Notes: generated from the sequence alone by a model not told the origin. Counted from the first letter of the stretch, positions 34,891-43,272 are shown. The stretch: DNA of 64,000 nt from Streptomyces sp. S.PNR 29 (GCF_030386795.1 NZ_JANUQM010000006.1:64601-128600), one strand, 5' to 3'. Program-made: numbers and translations.

Positions 34891-35850
34891 GTGGCCGGAC
34901 TGGAGGCGCGGGAACTGGAGTGCTTCCTGGTGCTCGCCGAGGAGCTGCACTTCGGCCGGACCGGGGAGCGGCTGTACGTCTCGCAGAGCCGGGTGAGCCA
35001 GTTGCTGAACTCCCTGGAGCACCGGATCGGCGCCCGTCTGGTGCACCGCACCAGCCGCCGGGTGGCGCTCACCCCCCTCGGGGAGCGGTTCCTGGCGCGG
35101 CTGCGACCGGCGTACGACGCGGTGCGGGCGGCGGTCGAGGACGCGCGGGCGGCGGCACGTGGCGTCGAGGGGACGCTGCGGCTCGGTTTCCAGGGGACGG
35201 CGGACGCCCGGCTGGTCGAGGCGGTCACGGCGTTCCAGGCCGCGCATCCGGGGTGCGTGACGCAGCTCGTGGAGATCCCGTTCGCCGACCCCTTCGGCGC
35301 GGTGAGCCGGGGCGCCGTGGACGCGTCCGTGGTCCTGCTGCCGGTCGAGGAGCCGGACCTGGTGCTGGGCCCGGTCTTCTCACGGCAGCGGCAGACGGTG
35401 GCCGTGTCCGTGCGTCACCCCTTCGCGTCCCGCCCCTCGGTCACCGCCGCCGACCTGGCCGACGTGCCCCTGGTCGGCGCCGCGTCCCCGGCGCCCGCGT
35501 ACTGGCGTGCCGCGCACGCCCCCGGCGGCACGCCCGGACCGGAGGTGACCACCCTCCAGGAGGGCCTCACCCTGGTCGCCGCCGGTCGCGGCGCCCTGCT
35601 GCTGTGCCGGCCGACGGCCGCCCACCACCGCCGCGAGGACGTCACCTTCGTGCCCGTCGAGGGCCTGCCCGACTCGGCCCTCGGCCTGGTGTGGCACCGG
35701 GACGGGGAGACGGAGACGGTGCGGGCCTTCGCGCGGGCGGTGGCGCAGACGGCGTCGGGCCGGGCGAGGCCTAGGAGCGCCGCACCTCGTACAGGAAGCA
35801 GCCGTACTCCACGGCCCGGACGTGGACGAGTGCCACCTCGGGGTCGGTGA
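34891..35850 (+). CDS. LysR-family transcriptional regulator
   Basis: DNA-binding regulator of 319 residues. The N-terminal winged helix-turn-helix is ELECFLVLAEELHFGRTGER followed by LYVSQSRVSQLLNSLEHRIG. The effector-binding domain runs from about residue 90 (LRLGFQGTADARLVEAVTAF) to 285. It diverges from the MFS exporter and most likely controls it through the two T-N11-A boxes between them. The GTG start has AAGGGAGG about 10 nt upstream. The last 29 residues are Arg/Pro-rich and lie in an 80-bp antisense overlap with the next gene; this tail is unusual for the family. Confidence 0.87.
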   Translation: MAGLEARELECFLVLAEELHFGRTGERLYVSQSRVSQLLNSLEHRIGARLVHRTSRRVALTPLGERFLARLRPAYDAVRAAVEDARAAARGVEGTLRLGFQGTADARLVEAVTAFQAAHPGCVTQLVEIPFADPFGAVSRGAVDASVVLLPVEEPDLVLGPVFSRQRQTVAVSVRHPFASRPSVTAADLADVPLVGAASPAPAYWRAAHAPGGTPGPEVTTLQEGLTLVAAGRGALLLCRPTAAHHRREDVTFVPVEGLPDSALGLVWHRDGETETVRAFARAVAQTASGRARPRSAAPRTGSSRTPRPGRGRVPPRGR

Positions 35851-36271
35851 ATGCCTCGTCGAAGGCCGGTTCGAAATCCTCGGCCCGCTCCACCAGGCGC
35901 CCGCCCAGGATGCGGCCGTCGGCGGAGTAGCGGCGGACCGTGCGGTGGGCGCCTGTGAAGGGCAGCCCGGCGCCGCGCGGGCCGGGGCACTCCCCGGCGT
36001 GGATGAACACCGGGCCCTGCTCGTCGTACGCGCCCGGGTCGACGCCCGCCCCGGCCGCCCAGCGGCGCAGCGGGGCGTAGGAGACCAGGGCGATGCTCTC
36101 CCCCGGCTCGCTGTGGCGCAGGCAGCAGCGGAGGGGGGCGCCGCCCTCCTCGTCGGTGACGGGAACCATCTCGCGTCCCGCGTCGTCAGCAGAGCGCAGC
36201 TCCTTCAGGGTCACGTGGGGAATCGGCCGTGCGGTGTACGCAGTCGCCGGCGTCGCCGTGGGTGTCGTCAT
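35771..36271 (-). CDS. DUF1203-like protein
   Basis: Cytoplasmic protein of 166 residues matching the DUF1203 pattern: LRCCLRHSEPGESIALVSYAPLR, GPVFIHAGECPGP, YSADGRILGGRLVE, and the end VALVHVRAVEYGCFLYEVRR. No activity is established for this family; the conserved Cys and His suggest a metal site or enzyme, but that is a guess. The 3' end overlaps the lysR tail by 80 bp on the opposite strand. It diverges from pepN copy 2 with 112 bp between starts. The start has no strong ribosome site. Confidence 0.7.
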   Translation of the reverse strand: MTTPTATPATAYTARPIPHVTLKELRSADDAGREMVPVTDEEGGAPLRCCLRHSEPGESIALVSYAPLRRWAAGAGVDPGAYDEQGPVFIHAGECPGPRGAGLPFTGAHRTVRRYSADGRILGGRLVERAEDFEPAFDEAFTDPEVALVHVRAVEYGCFLYEVRRS

Positions 36272-36383
36272 GCGCCCAGGCTCGCGGGTGTCCGTCCCGC
36301 TCACCGGCGGGAAACGGACATCGCATTCGCCTCCGGTCCCGTGGAAGGATGGCGCAACCGACACATATCGAGGAGATGACCGC

Positions 36384-38963
36384 GTGCCTGGCACAAACCT
36401 GACTCGGGAAGAGGCGCAGCAGCGGGCGAAGCTGCTCACCGTTGACTCGTACGAGATCGATCTCGACCTCTCCGGCGCGCAGGAGGGCGGTACGTACCGG
36501 TCCGTGACCACGGTGCGCTTCGACGTGGCCGAGAACGGCGCGGAGTCCTTCATCGACCTGGTGGCCCCGGCCGTCCACGAGGTGGCCCTCAACGGCGACC
36601 AGCTGGACCCCGCCGAGGTCTTCAAGGACTCCCGGATCGCCCTGCCGGCGCTTCTCCAGGGCCGGAACATCCTCCGCGTGGTCGCCGACTGCGCGTACAC
36701 CAACACCGGCGAGGGCCTGCACCGGTTCGTCGACCCCGTCGACAACCAGGCCTACCTCTACACCCAGTTCGAGGTGCCGGACGCCCGCCGGGTGTTCGCG
36801 AACTTCGAGCAGCCGGATCTGAAGGCGACCTTCCAGTTCACCGTGAAGGCTCCGGAGGGCTGGACGGTCATCTCCAACTCGCCGACGCCGGAGCCGAAGG
36901 ACAACGTCTGGGTCTTCGAGCCGACCCCGCGCATCTCGACGTACATCACGGCCCTGATCGTCGGCCCGTACCACTCGGTCCACAGCGTGTACGAGAAGGA
37001 CGGCCAGTCGGTGCCCCTCGGCATCTACTGCCGTCCCTCGCTCGCCGAGTACCTCGACTCGGACGCGATCTTCGAGGTGACCCGGCAGGGCTTCGACTGG
37101 TTCCAGGAGAAGTTCGACTACGCGTACCCGTTCAAGAAGTACGACCAGCTGTTCGTCCCGGAGTTCAACGCGGGCGCGATGGAGAACGCGGGCGCGGTCA
37201 CCATCCGCGACCAGTACGTGTTCCGGTCGAAGGTGACGGACGCGGCGTACGAGGTGCGTGCGGAGACCATCCTGCACGAGCTGGCCCACATGTGGTTCGG
37301 CGACCTGGTCACCATGGAGTGGTGGAACGACCTGTGGCTGAACGAGTCGTTCGCCACGTACACCTCCATCGCCTGCCAGGCCCACGCGCCCGGGAGCCGC
37401 TGGCCGCACGCGTGGACGACGTTCGCCAACCAGATGAAGACGTGGGCGTACCGCCAGGACCAGCTCCCGTCCACGCACCCGATCATGGCGGAGATCCGGG
37501 ACCTCGACGACGTCCTGGTCAACTTCGACGGCATCACGTACGCCAAGGGCGCCAGCGTGCTGAAGCAGCTGGTCGCGTACGTCGGCATGGACGAGTTCTT
37601 CCGGGGCGTGCAGGCCTACTTCAAGGCCCACGCGTACGGCAACACCCGCCTGAGCGACCTCCTCGGCGCGCTGGAGGAGACCTCCGGCCGTGATCTGAAG
37701 ACGTGGTCGAAGAAGTGGCTGGAGACGGCCGGCATCAACATCCTGCGCCCGGAGATCGAGACGGACGCGGACGGTGTGATCACGTCCTTCGCGATCCGTC
37801 AGGAGGCCCCCGCGCTGCCGGCCGGCGCCAAGGGCGAGCCGACGCTGCGGCCGCACCGCATCGCGATCGGCCTGTACGAACTCGACGACGCGTCCGGCAA
37901 GCTGGTGCGGGACGAGCGGGTCGAGCTGGATGTCGACGGGGAGCTGACGGCCGTACAGCAGCTGGTCGGCAGGCGCCGCCCGGCGGTGGTCCTGCTCAAC
38001 GACGACGACCTGTCCTACGCGAAGGTCCGCCTGGACGAGCAGTCGCTGGCGTTCGTGACGCAGCACCTGGGCGACTTCGAGTCCTCCCTCCCCCGGGCCC
38101 TGTGCTGGGCGTCGGCCTGGGACATGACGAGGGACGCGGAGCTGGCGACGCGCGACTACCTCTCCCTGGTGCTGTCGGGCATCGGCAAGGAGTCCGACAT
38201 CGGCCTGGTGCAGTCGCTGCAGCGGCAGGTGAAGCTGGCGATCGACCTGTACGCCGCCCCGGCCGCCCGTGAGGCGCTGCTCGCCCGCTGGACGGACGCC
38301 ACGCTGGCGCACCTGCGCGCGGCCGCTCCCGGCAGCGACCACCAGCTGGCGTGGGCCCGCGCGTTCGCGGCGACGGCGCGGACGCCGGAGCAGCTGGACC
38401 TGCTGGACGCCCTGCTCGAAGGGTCCCAGACCATCGAGGGCCTGGTCGTCGACACGGAGCTGCGCTGGGCGTTCGTGCAGCGGCTCGCCGCGGTGGGCCG
38501 CTTCGACGAGGCGGAGATCGCCGGCGAGTACGAGCGGGACAAGACGGCCGCGGGTGAGCGCCACGCCGCCACCGCCCGGGCCGCCCGGCCCACCCCGGAG
38601 GCCAAGGCGGAGGCCTGGGCCTCGGTCGTGGAGTCCGACAAGCTGCCGAACGCCGTCCAGGAGGCGGTGATCTCCGGCTTCGTCCAGACGGACCAGCGCG
38701 AGGTGCTGGCGCCTTACACCGACCGGTACTTCGAGGCCGTCAAGGACATCTGGGAGTCCCGCTCCCACGAGATGGCCCAGCAGATCGCGGTCGGCCTGTA
38801 CCCGTCGGTCCAGGTCTCGCAGGAGACCCTGGACAAGACGGACGCGTGGCTGTCCTCCGCCGAGCCGAACGCGGCCCTGCGCCGTCTCGTCTCCGAGTCC
38901 CGGGCGGGCGTGGAACGCGCCCTCAGGGCCCAGGCGGCGGACGCCGCGGCCGGGCACCAGTAG
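36384..38963 (+). CDS. pepN: Aminopeptidase N (M1 family), copy 2
   Basis: Zinc aminopeptidase of 859 residues, cytoplasmic. The N-terminus PGTNLTREEAQQRAKLLTVDSYEIDLDL is the one seen in the standard Streptomyces PepN. The GAMEN motif is near residue 263, HELAH near 298-302 and the third ligand in WLNESFATY near 320. The GTG start has GAGGAG 8 nt upstream. It is very similar in layout to copy 1 at 19586 but has a shorter first domain, lacking the insertion after SLDVRSAVGDQ. It is probably the housekeeping copy and is a single gene ending at a strong terminator. Confidence 0.95.
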   Translation: MPGTNLTREEAQQRAKLLTVDSYEIDLDLSGAQEGGTYRSVTTVRFDVAENGAESFIDLVAPAVHEVALNGDQLDPAEVFKDSRIALPALLQGRNILRVVADCAYTNTGEGLHRFVDPVDNQAYLYTQFEVPDARRVFANFEQPDLKATFQFTVKAPEGWTVISNSPTPEPKDNVWVFEPTPRISTYITALIVGPYHSVHSVYEKDGQSVPLGIYCRPSLAEYLDSDAIFEVTRQGFDWFQEKFDYAYPFKKYDQLFVPEFNAGAMENAGAVTIRDQYVFRSKVTDAAYEVRAETILHELAHMWFGDLVTMEWWNDLWLNESFATYTSIACQAHAPGSRWPHAWTTFANQMKTWAYRQDQLPSTHPIMAEIRDLDDVLVNFDGITYAKGASVLKQLVAYVGMDEFFRGVQAYFKAHAYGNTRLSDLLGALEETSGRDLKTWSKKWLETAGINILRPEIETDADGVITSFAIRQEAPALPAGAKGEPTLRPHRIAIGLYELDDASGKLVRDERVELDVDGELTAVQQLVGRRRPAVVLLNDDDLSYAKVRLDEQSLAFVTQHLGDFESSLPRALCWASAWDMTRDAELATRDYLSLVLSGIGKESDIGLVQSLQRQVKLAIDLYAAPAAREALLARWTDATLAHLRAAAPGSDHQLAWARAFAATARTPEQLDLLDALLEGSQTIEGLVVDTELRWAFVQRLAAVGRFDEAEIAGEYERDKTAAGERHAATARAARPTPEAKAEAWASVVESDKLPNAVQEAVISGFVQTDQREVLAPYTDRYFEAVKDIWESRSHEMAQQIAVGLYPSVQVSQETLDKTDAWLSSAEPNAALRRLVSESRAGVERALRAQAADAAAGHQ

Positions 38964-38981
38964 TCGCCCGTACGACGGTGA

Positions 38982-39012
38982 GGGGCGCCCGGTGCCGCAC
39001 CGGGCGCCCCTG
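38982..39012. terminator. Terminator between pepN copy 2 and the DMT exporter
   Basis: Perfect 13-bp stem AGGGGCGCCCGGT (38982-38994) with its complement (39000-39012), loop GCCGC. It lies between convergent genes and can serve both. Confidence 0.75.
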
Positions 39013-39018
39013 ACGTGT

Positions 39019-39960
39019 TCAGCGCGGGGACACCCCGCCGGTGGCCTTGACCAAGGTGCCGGTGACGGGGCCCGGCCCGGGCGGTCCGGCCGGGGTCGGC
39101 GCCGTGCGCGGCATGAGCTGGCCCGCCACCGTCGCCCCGAACGCCAGCGCCATCCCCGCAAGCTGCACCGGCGTCAGCGCCTGCCCGAGCGCGGCCCAGC
39201 CGACAGTCGCGGCGGTCAGCGGCGACAGCGGGCCGAGGAAGGTGACCTGGGTGGCGGTGAGGCGGCCGATGCCCCGGAACCACAGCCAGTACGCGACCGC
39301 CGTGTTCGCCAGCGCCAGGTAGAGGTAGCCGCCGGCCGCGCGGCCGTCCAGCGCGGGCGGCACGCCCTCGACCAGGAAGGCGACGGGCGCGATGAGCAGG
39401 CCTCCCGCGGTCAGCTGCCAGCCGGTCAGGGCCAGCGGGCCGACGCCGTCGGGGCGGCCCCACCGCTTGGTGAGGACGGTACCGGCGGACATGGACGCGG
39501 TGGAGGCGAGGGCCGCGAGCACCCCCAGCGGGTCCAGCGCCCCCGCCGCCTTCAGCACGACCAGGCTGACGCCGAACGCGGCCACGACCCCGGTCAGCAG
39601 CGTCCGTACGGTGGGCCGCTCCCCCAGCAGCACCGCCCCGAGCCCGGCGACGAAGAGCGGACCGACCGAGCTGACGACGGCGGCCATGCCGCCCGGCAGC
39701 CGGTACGCGGACAGGAACAGCAGCGGGAAGAAGGCGCCGATGTTGAGCGCGCCGAGCACCGCCGCCTTCCACCACCAGGCGCCGCGCGGCAGCACCCGGG
39801 CGAGCGCGAGCACCAGCAGGCCCGCGGGCAGGGCGCGCATGAGGCCGGTGAACAGGGGGCGGTCCGCCGGGAGGAACTGCGTGGTGACGGCGTAGGTGGT
39901 GCCCCAGGAGACGGGGGCGAGGGCGGTGGCGGCGATGAGCGCGGCGCGGTTGGCGGCCAT
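39019..39960 (-). CDS. EamA/DMT-family exporter (RhaT/YdcZ-like)
   Basis: Inner-membrane transporter of 313 residues with ten helices in two EamA repeats. The first repeat starts ALAPVSWGTTYAVTTQFLPADRP and includes GGMAAVVSSVGPLFVAGLGAVLLGERPT; the second includes LANTAVAYWLWFRGIGRLTATQVTFLGPLSPL and ends GATVAGQLMPR. Members export metabolites or amino acids, and PecM is similar. AAGGGTG precedes the start. It diverges from the MarR regulator at 40064, with a clear palindromic operator between them, so export is probably induced by a ligand of MarR. Confidence 0.87.
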   Translation of the reverse strand: MAANRAALIAATALAPVSWGTTYAVTTQFLPADRPLFTGLMRALPAGLLVLALARVLPRGAWWWKAAVLGALNIGAFFPLLFLSAYRLPGGMAAVVSSVGPLFVAGLGAVLLGERPTVRTLLTGVVAAFGVSLVVLKAAGALDPLGVLAALASTASMSAGTVLTKRWGRPDGVGPLALTGWQLTAGGLLIAPVAFLVEGVPPALDGRAAGGYLYLALANTAVAYWLWFRGIGRLTATQVTFLGPLSPLTAATVGWAALGQALTPVQLAGMALAFGATVAGQLMPRTAPTPAGPPGPGPVTGTLVKATGGVSPR

Positions 39961-39987
39961 GGGACACCCTTCAAGTAGGTCAGCAGG

Positions 39988-40011
39988 AAGTAGCTTAGCT
40001 CTAAGCTACTT
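39988..40011. promoter_or_regulatory. MarR-type operator
   Basis: Perfect inverted repeat AAGTAGCTTA (39988-39997) and TAAGCTACTT (40002-40011), spacer GCTC. Two extra half sites flank it: AAGTAG at 39973 and AAGCTACTT at 40018-40026. The AT-rich cluster sits between the divergent exporter and marR starts, where it could cover both promoters. Confidence 0.7.
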
Positions 40012-40063
40012 ATCGTCAAGCTACTTTCTTGCGGGTGACCGTCCGGCGGCCGATACTCGGCAC

Positions 40064-40576
40064 ATGACCGCACACCCACAGCCGCCCCGCAGGGACCCCG
40101 TCGACGCGATCATCGGCCAGTGGGCTGCCGTACGGCCCGACCTCGACACGCGGGCCATGGAGGTCTTCGGGCGCCTCAACCGCCTCTCCCGAGCCATCGG
40201 CGACCGCATGGAGAAGGCGTACGCGCCCTATGGGATCTCCCGTGGGGAGTTCGATGTGCTGGCGACCCTGCGTCGCTCCGGCGAGCCGTACACACTCTCG
40301 CCCCGCCAGCTCTCGGCGACGCTCATGCTGACCACGGGCGGCATGACCGGCCGCCTGGACAAGCTGGAGCGGGCCGGGCTGCTGCGCCGCTCCCCCGACC
40401 CTCACGACCGCCGCGCCCTGCAGGTGTCGCTCACCGAGAAGGGTCTGCACCTCATCGACGAGGCGGTCGCCGCCGGACTGGCCGTCCAGACGGAAGCCCT
40501 GTCCGCCCTCGACGACGAACAGGCCGGCCAACTGGCCGACCTGTTGCGGAGACTGGTGCTGGGCACGGGGGCCTGA
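40064..40576 (+). CDS. MarR-family transcriptional regulator
   Basis: Winged-helix dimeric regulator of 170 residues. The dimerisation helix is residues 15-55, followed by EFDVLATLRRSGEPYTLSPRQ, the recognition region LSATLMLTTGGMTGRLDKLE, and the wing RAGLLRRSPDPHDRRALQVSLTEKG. The DxRD-like HDRRA of the family wing is present. It is divergent from the EamA exporter and probably represses both through the AAGTAGCTTA palindrome. The start codon has only a weak ribosome site. The ligand is unknown. Confidence 0.88.
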   Translation: MTAHPQPPRRDPVDAIIGQWAAVRPDLDTRAMEVFGRLNRLSRAIGDRMEKAYAPYGISRGEFDVLATLRRSGEPYTLSPRQLSATLMLTTGGMTGRLDKLERAGLLRRSPDPHDRRALQVSLTEKGLHLIDEAVAAGLAVQTEALSALDDEQAGQLADLLRRLVLGTGA

Positions 40577-40635
40577 GACCGGCCTCCGAGCCGGACCGAG
40601 GGCGCGGGAGTCACCCTCCCGGCCGTGAACGGCCG

Positions 40636-42099
40636 TCACCCGACGTGGGCGGCGACCGCCCGCTCGACGGCAGCCCGGTCCGCCGCGTCCGCCGCCCAGG
40701 CCACGTATCCGTCGGGCCGCACCAGCACGGCGGTACGGCGGTCGCTCGCCCAGCGCTCCACGGCCAGCCGGTCCGCGCGGGCACTCCCGCCCTGGTACGG
40801 CTCCGGGGTGATCAGCACGAACCGGCCGCCGCGCTGGGCCTCATGAAGGCGGCCGCCGCCGGCCAGGGCGACATCCGGGACGCGCCGACCGGTCAGGGGA
40901 TGGGAACCCCGGGGAGCGGCGTACCTGTAGCCGATGCCGGTGACCTGGCCGACGGCCCTGCGGCGGGCCGGGCCGACGGAGCCGAGGAAGCCCGCGAGCG
41001 CGGCGCGCAGCGCCACCGTCCAGGGGTGCTTGGCCATGGCGAGGCGCACGATGCCGCCGCTGCTGAGGAGCACCGCCCTGCCGACGGGGTGGCGTTCGGA
41101 CTGGTAGGTGTCGAGGAGTTCCTCGGTCGCGTGGCCGTTGATCACCTGGGCCAGCTTCCAGCTGAGGTTGGCCGCGTCCTGCAGGCCGGTGTTCATGCCC
41201 TGACCGCCGGCCGGGGTGTGGACGTGGGCGGCGTCCCCGGCGAGGAAGACCCGGCCGACGCGGTACGCGGGCGCCTGGCGTTCGTCGCTGTGGAAGCGGG
41301 ACGTCCAGCGGGCGTCGTGCATACCGAAGTCACGGCCGAGGGCGAGCCGGGTGTTCTCCCGGACCTCCTCGATGTCGACGGGCGTGTCGTCGGGGACGTC
41401 GCGGGCGCGGTTCCAGCAGATGACGCGGTGGTATCCGTCGGCGAAGGGCGCGATGAAGGCCAAGGCGTCGCCCACGGCGTTGGCGGTGAGCAGGTCCTCG
41501 GGCGGCTCCGCCAGCCGCACGTCCGCCAGCACGACGGAACGGATCACCGAGCGGCCGGGGAAGGGCAGGCCGATCGCGTCGCGCACGGTGCTGCGCATAC
41601 CGTCGGCGCCCACGACGTAGGCGGCCCGCAGCTCCCCGGTCCGGCCGTCCACGGCGCGGACCTGCACCGTCACGCCGTCCGGGTGCTGCGTCAGCCCGGC
41701 CACCTCGGTCTCGTACCGGAAGTCCGCTCCCGCTTCGACCGCGCGCCGTTCCAGCACCTTTTCCACCTCGTACTGCGGGAGGACGAGGAGGTGGTTGAAG
41801 CGGGAGGGGAGGCCGCCGAGGTCGAGGGAGAGGTGGCCGAAGAGGCGGAGGCTGTCGAGGCGCCGGCCGACGGCCTCCAGGTCGTCGGCGAGCCCTCGGG
41901 CGTCGAGTTGCTCCAGGGTGCGGGCGTGCAGGACGAAGGCGCGGGACAGGTTGCTGATCTTGTGCGGGCGCTTCTCCAGGACGGTGACGGGGACGCCGGC
42001 GGTGGCGAGATCGCCGGCGAGGAGGAGGCCGGTGGGGCCGGCGCCGACGATGATCACGGCGGGAGTGGTGCCCGGGGTGGTGCCGGAGGTGGCGTTCAT
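40636..42099 (-). CDS. FAD-dependent aromatic monooxygenase (PHBH fold)
   Basis: Flavoprotein hydroxylase of 487 residues in the p-hydroxybenzoate hydroxylase/RdmE-like group, using NAD(P)H and O2 on an aromatic or polyketide-like compound. The dinucleotide motif is VIIVGAGPTGLLLAGDLATA. The DG motif is VVGADGMRSTVRDAIG and the GD motif is VFLAGDAAHVHTPAGGQGMN. A thioredoxin-like C-terminal domain has lost obvious cysteines. The ATG at 42099 has AGGAAGG upstream. It diverges from a TetR regulator at 42231; two arrays of tandem operators lie between them, so it is likely de-repressed by its substrate. Known relatives inactivate rifampicin or hydroxylate phenolics. Confidence 0.87.
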   Translation of the reverse strand: MNATSGTTPGTTPAVIIVGAGPTGLLLAGDLATAGVPVTVLEKRPHKISNLSRAFVLHARTLEQLDARGLADDLEAVGRRLDSLRLFGHLSLDLGGLPSRFNHLLVLPQYEVEKVLERRAVEAGADFRYETEVAGLTQHPDGVTVQVRAVDGRTGELRAAYVVGADGMRSTVRDAIGLPFPGRSVIRSVVLADVRLAEPPEDLLTANAVGDALAFIAPFADGYHRVICWNRARDVPDDTPVDIEEVRENTRLALGRDFGMHDARWTSRFHSDERQAPAYRVGRVFLAGDAAHVHTPAGGQGMNTGLQDAANLSWKLAQVINGHATEELLDTYQSERHPVGRAVLLSSGGIVRLAMAKHPWTVALRAALAGFLGSVGPARRRAVGQVTGIGYRYAAPRGSHPLTGRRVPDVALAGGGRLHEAQRGGRFVLITPEPYQGGSARADRLAVERWASDRRTAVLVRPDGYVAWAADAADRAAVERAVAAHVG

Positions 42100-42116
42100 C
42101 TTGGCCTTCCTGAGTG

Positions 42117-42158
42117 CCAACGTGTGTTTGCCTACATCTGTTTGCCAACGCTCGTTGA
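42117..42158. promoter_or_regulatory. Array 1 of three tandem 14-bp TetR-type operators
   Basis: Three adjoining 14-mers: CCAACGTGTGTTTG, CCTACATCTGTTTG, CCAACGCTCGTTGA. The consensus over both arrays is CCWACGCTYGTTGG, with arms CCAACG/CGTTGG. The array starts 17 bp from the monooxygenase ATG, so it overlaps its leader or promoter. Confidence 0.75.
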
Positions 42159-42187
42159 CCCCAAGTTAGACCTCGGCTCAGCACTGG

Positions 42188-42229
42188 TCAACGCTTGTTG
42201 GCCTACTTGTGTTGGCCTACGCTCGTTGG
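42188..42229. promoter_or_regulatory. Array 2 of three tandem 14-bp TetR-type operators
   Basis: Three adjoining 14-mers: TCAACGCTTGTTGG, CCTACTTGTGTTGG, CCTACGCTCGTTGG. The last ends one base before the tetR ATG at 42231, so bound repressor would block the tetR start directly. The arrays are separated by 29 bp. Confidence 0.75.
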
Positions 42230-42230
42230 C

Positions 42231-42809
42231 ATGCCCGACAGCAAGCCCACCGCCCCCTCCCGCCGCTCCGACACCACCCGAGCCGCGATCCTCGAAGCCG
42301 CCCGCGAGCGGTTCGCCACCGACGGCTACGAACGGGCCACCATCCGCGCCATCGCCAAGGACGCGCACATCGATCCGTCGATGGTCATGCGGTATTACGG
42401 CAACAAGGAGGGCCTCTTCGCGGCGGCCGTCGCCATCGACCTGAGGCTGCCCGACCTGCGCGCGCTGCCCCGGGACCGGGCCGGTCACGCCCTAGTCACC
42501 CACTTCCTCGACAGATGGGAGGAGAACGAGGTGCTCACGGCCCTGCTGCGGGCGGGCGCCACCAACCAGGCCGGGGCCGAGCGGATGCAGGGCATCTTCC
42601 GGGACCAGTTGCTGCCGGTCGCCCGCCAGGTGTGCCCGGACCCCGAGCAGGCGCCCGCACGGGCCGGGCTCGTCTCGACGCAGGTCCTCGGGCTGGCACT
42701 CACCCGGTACGTGCTGAGGTTCCCGCCGGCCGTCGCGCTGACCCGCGAGGAGATCGTGGCGTGGCTGGCGCCCACACTGCAGCGGTACCTCACCGCACCG
42801 CACCCCTGA
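42231..42809 (+). CDS. TetR-family transcriptional regulator
   Basis: Dimeric repressor of 192 residues. The helix-turn-helix is RAAILEAARERFATDGYERA followed by TIRAIAKDAHIDPSMVMRYYGNKEGLF, classic for TetR. The C-terminal ligand domain (LPRDRAGHALVTHFLDRWEENEVL and onwards) resembles the TetR_C group of antibiotic-type regulators. The ATG at 42231 has no ribosome site because operator repeats reach to within 1 bp of it, so a leaderless message is possible. It diverges from the FAD monooxygenase and most likely represses both genes. It ends at an exceptional hairpin shared with the convergent small membrane protein. Confidence 0.9.
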   Translation: MPDSKPTAPSRRSDTTRAAILEAARERFATDGYERATIRAIAKDAHIDPSMVMRYYGNKEGLFAAAVAIDLRLPDLRALPRDRAGHALVTHFLDRWEENEVLTALLRAGATNQAGAERMQGIFRDQLLPVARQVCPDPEQAPARAGLVSTQVLGLALTRYVLRFPPAVALTREEIVAWLAPTLQRYLTAPHP

Positions 42810-42889
42810 GCAGCCCGCCCCCGGGAACGCACCCGGAGGCACCCGGACGCACCCCGGCACACACAGTCACACACAGTCACCCGGACACG

Positions 42890-42957
42890 CGGAGGGCGCC
42901 GTCTCCGGCGTACGTACGGCGGTGTGCGTGTACGTACGCCGGAGACGGCGCCCTCCG
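42890..42957. terminator. Very long perfect hairpin between convergent genes
   Basis: A 28-bp perfect stem, left arm 42890-42917 and right arm 42930-42957, with a 12-nt loop (GGCGGTGTGCGT). The arms run from CGGAGGGCGCCGTCTCCGGC on the left to GCGCCCTCCG on the right. It lies between tetR (+) and the small membrane-protein gene (-) and probably terminates both. A short direct repeat of ACACACAGTC precedes it at about 42860-42880. Confidence 0.7.
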
Positions 42958-42996
42958 GGAAGTGCGCGGCGGAGCCGTCCGGGGGACGGCCCTGCG

Positions 42997-43272
42997 TCAG
43001 GCCTTGGCGTCGGCCTTGGTCCGGATGTTCTTCGTGGTCACCCGGTGCTCCTGCTTGGACTTGTCCAGAACCATGACCAGACCGGCGATGACCAGGAACA
43101 GCACGATCGGAGCCGCGACGTAGAGGCCCAGCGTCTCGATGACGCTCAGACCCGGGCCGGGGTCGTCACCGTCGTCGCGGGTGAGCGCGAGCGCGGGGGA
43201 CGACATGAGCAGCATCATCAGCGTCGTACCGGCGGCCAGGGCGCCGGCGCGCAGGGCGTTCTTCTTGTCCAC
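42997..43272 (-). CDS. Small membrane protein with signal sequence
   Basis: Protein of 91 residues. An N-terminal signal-like segment (ALRAGALAAGTTLMMLLMSSPALA, residues 6-29) is followed by an acidic spacer (TRDDGDDPGPG) and one transmembrane helix (LGLYVAAPIVLFLVIAGLVMVL). A basic cytoplasmic tail, SKQEHRVTTKNIRTKADAKA, ends it. The topology is a short extracytoplasmic loop with the C-terminus inside. The start is a GTG at 43272 (MDKKNALR) without a clear ribosome site. It lies downstream of malQ on the same strand, 68 bp after it. I do not recognise a function; such proteins are common single-copy Streptomyces membrane genes. Confidence 0.7.
   Translation of the reverse strand: MDKKNALRAGALAAGTTLMMLLMSSPALALTRDDGDDPGPGLSVIETLGLYVAAPIVLFLVIAGLVMVLDKSKQEHRVTTKNIRTKADAKA

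Noticed and set aside
36186-39161. Minus-strand open frame of 991 codons opposite pepN copy 2
   Set aside because: Composition is low-complexity and no motif is present; the plus strand carries a clear M1 aminopeptidase.
42857-42883. Two copies of ACACACAGTC as a possible repeat array
   Set aside because: Only two short units with no spacer structure; not CRISPR-like and probably a simple-sequence remnant.
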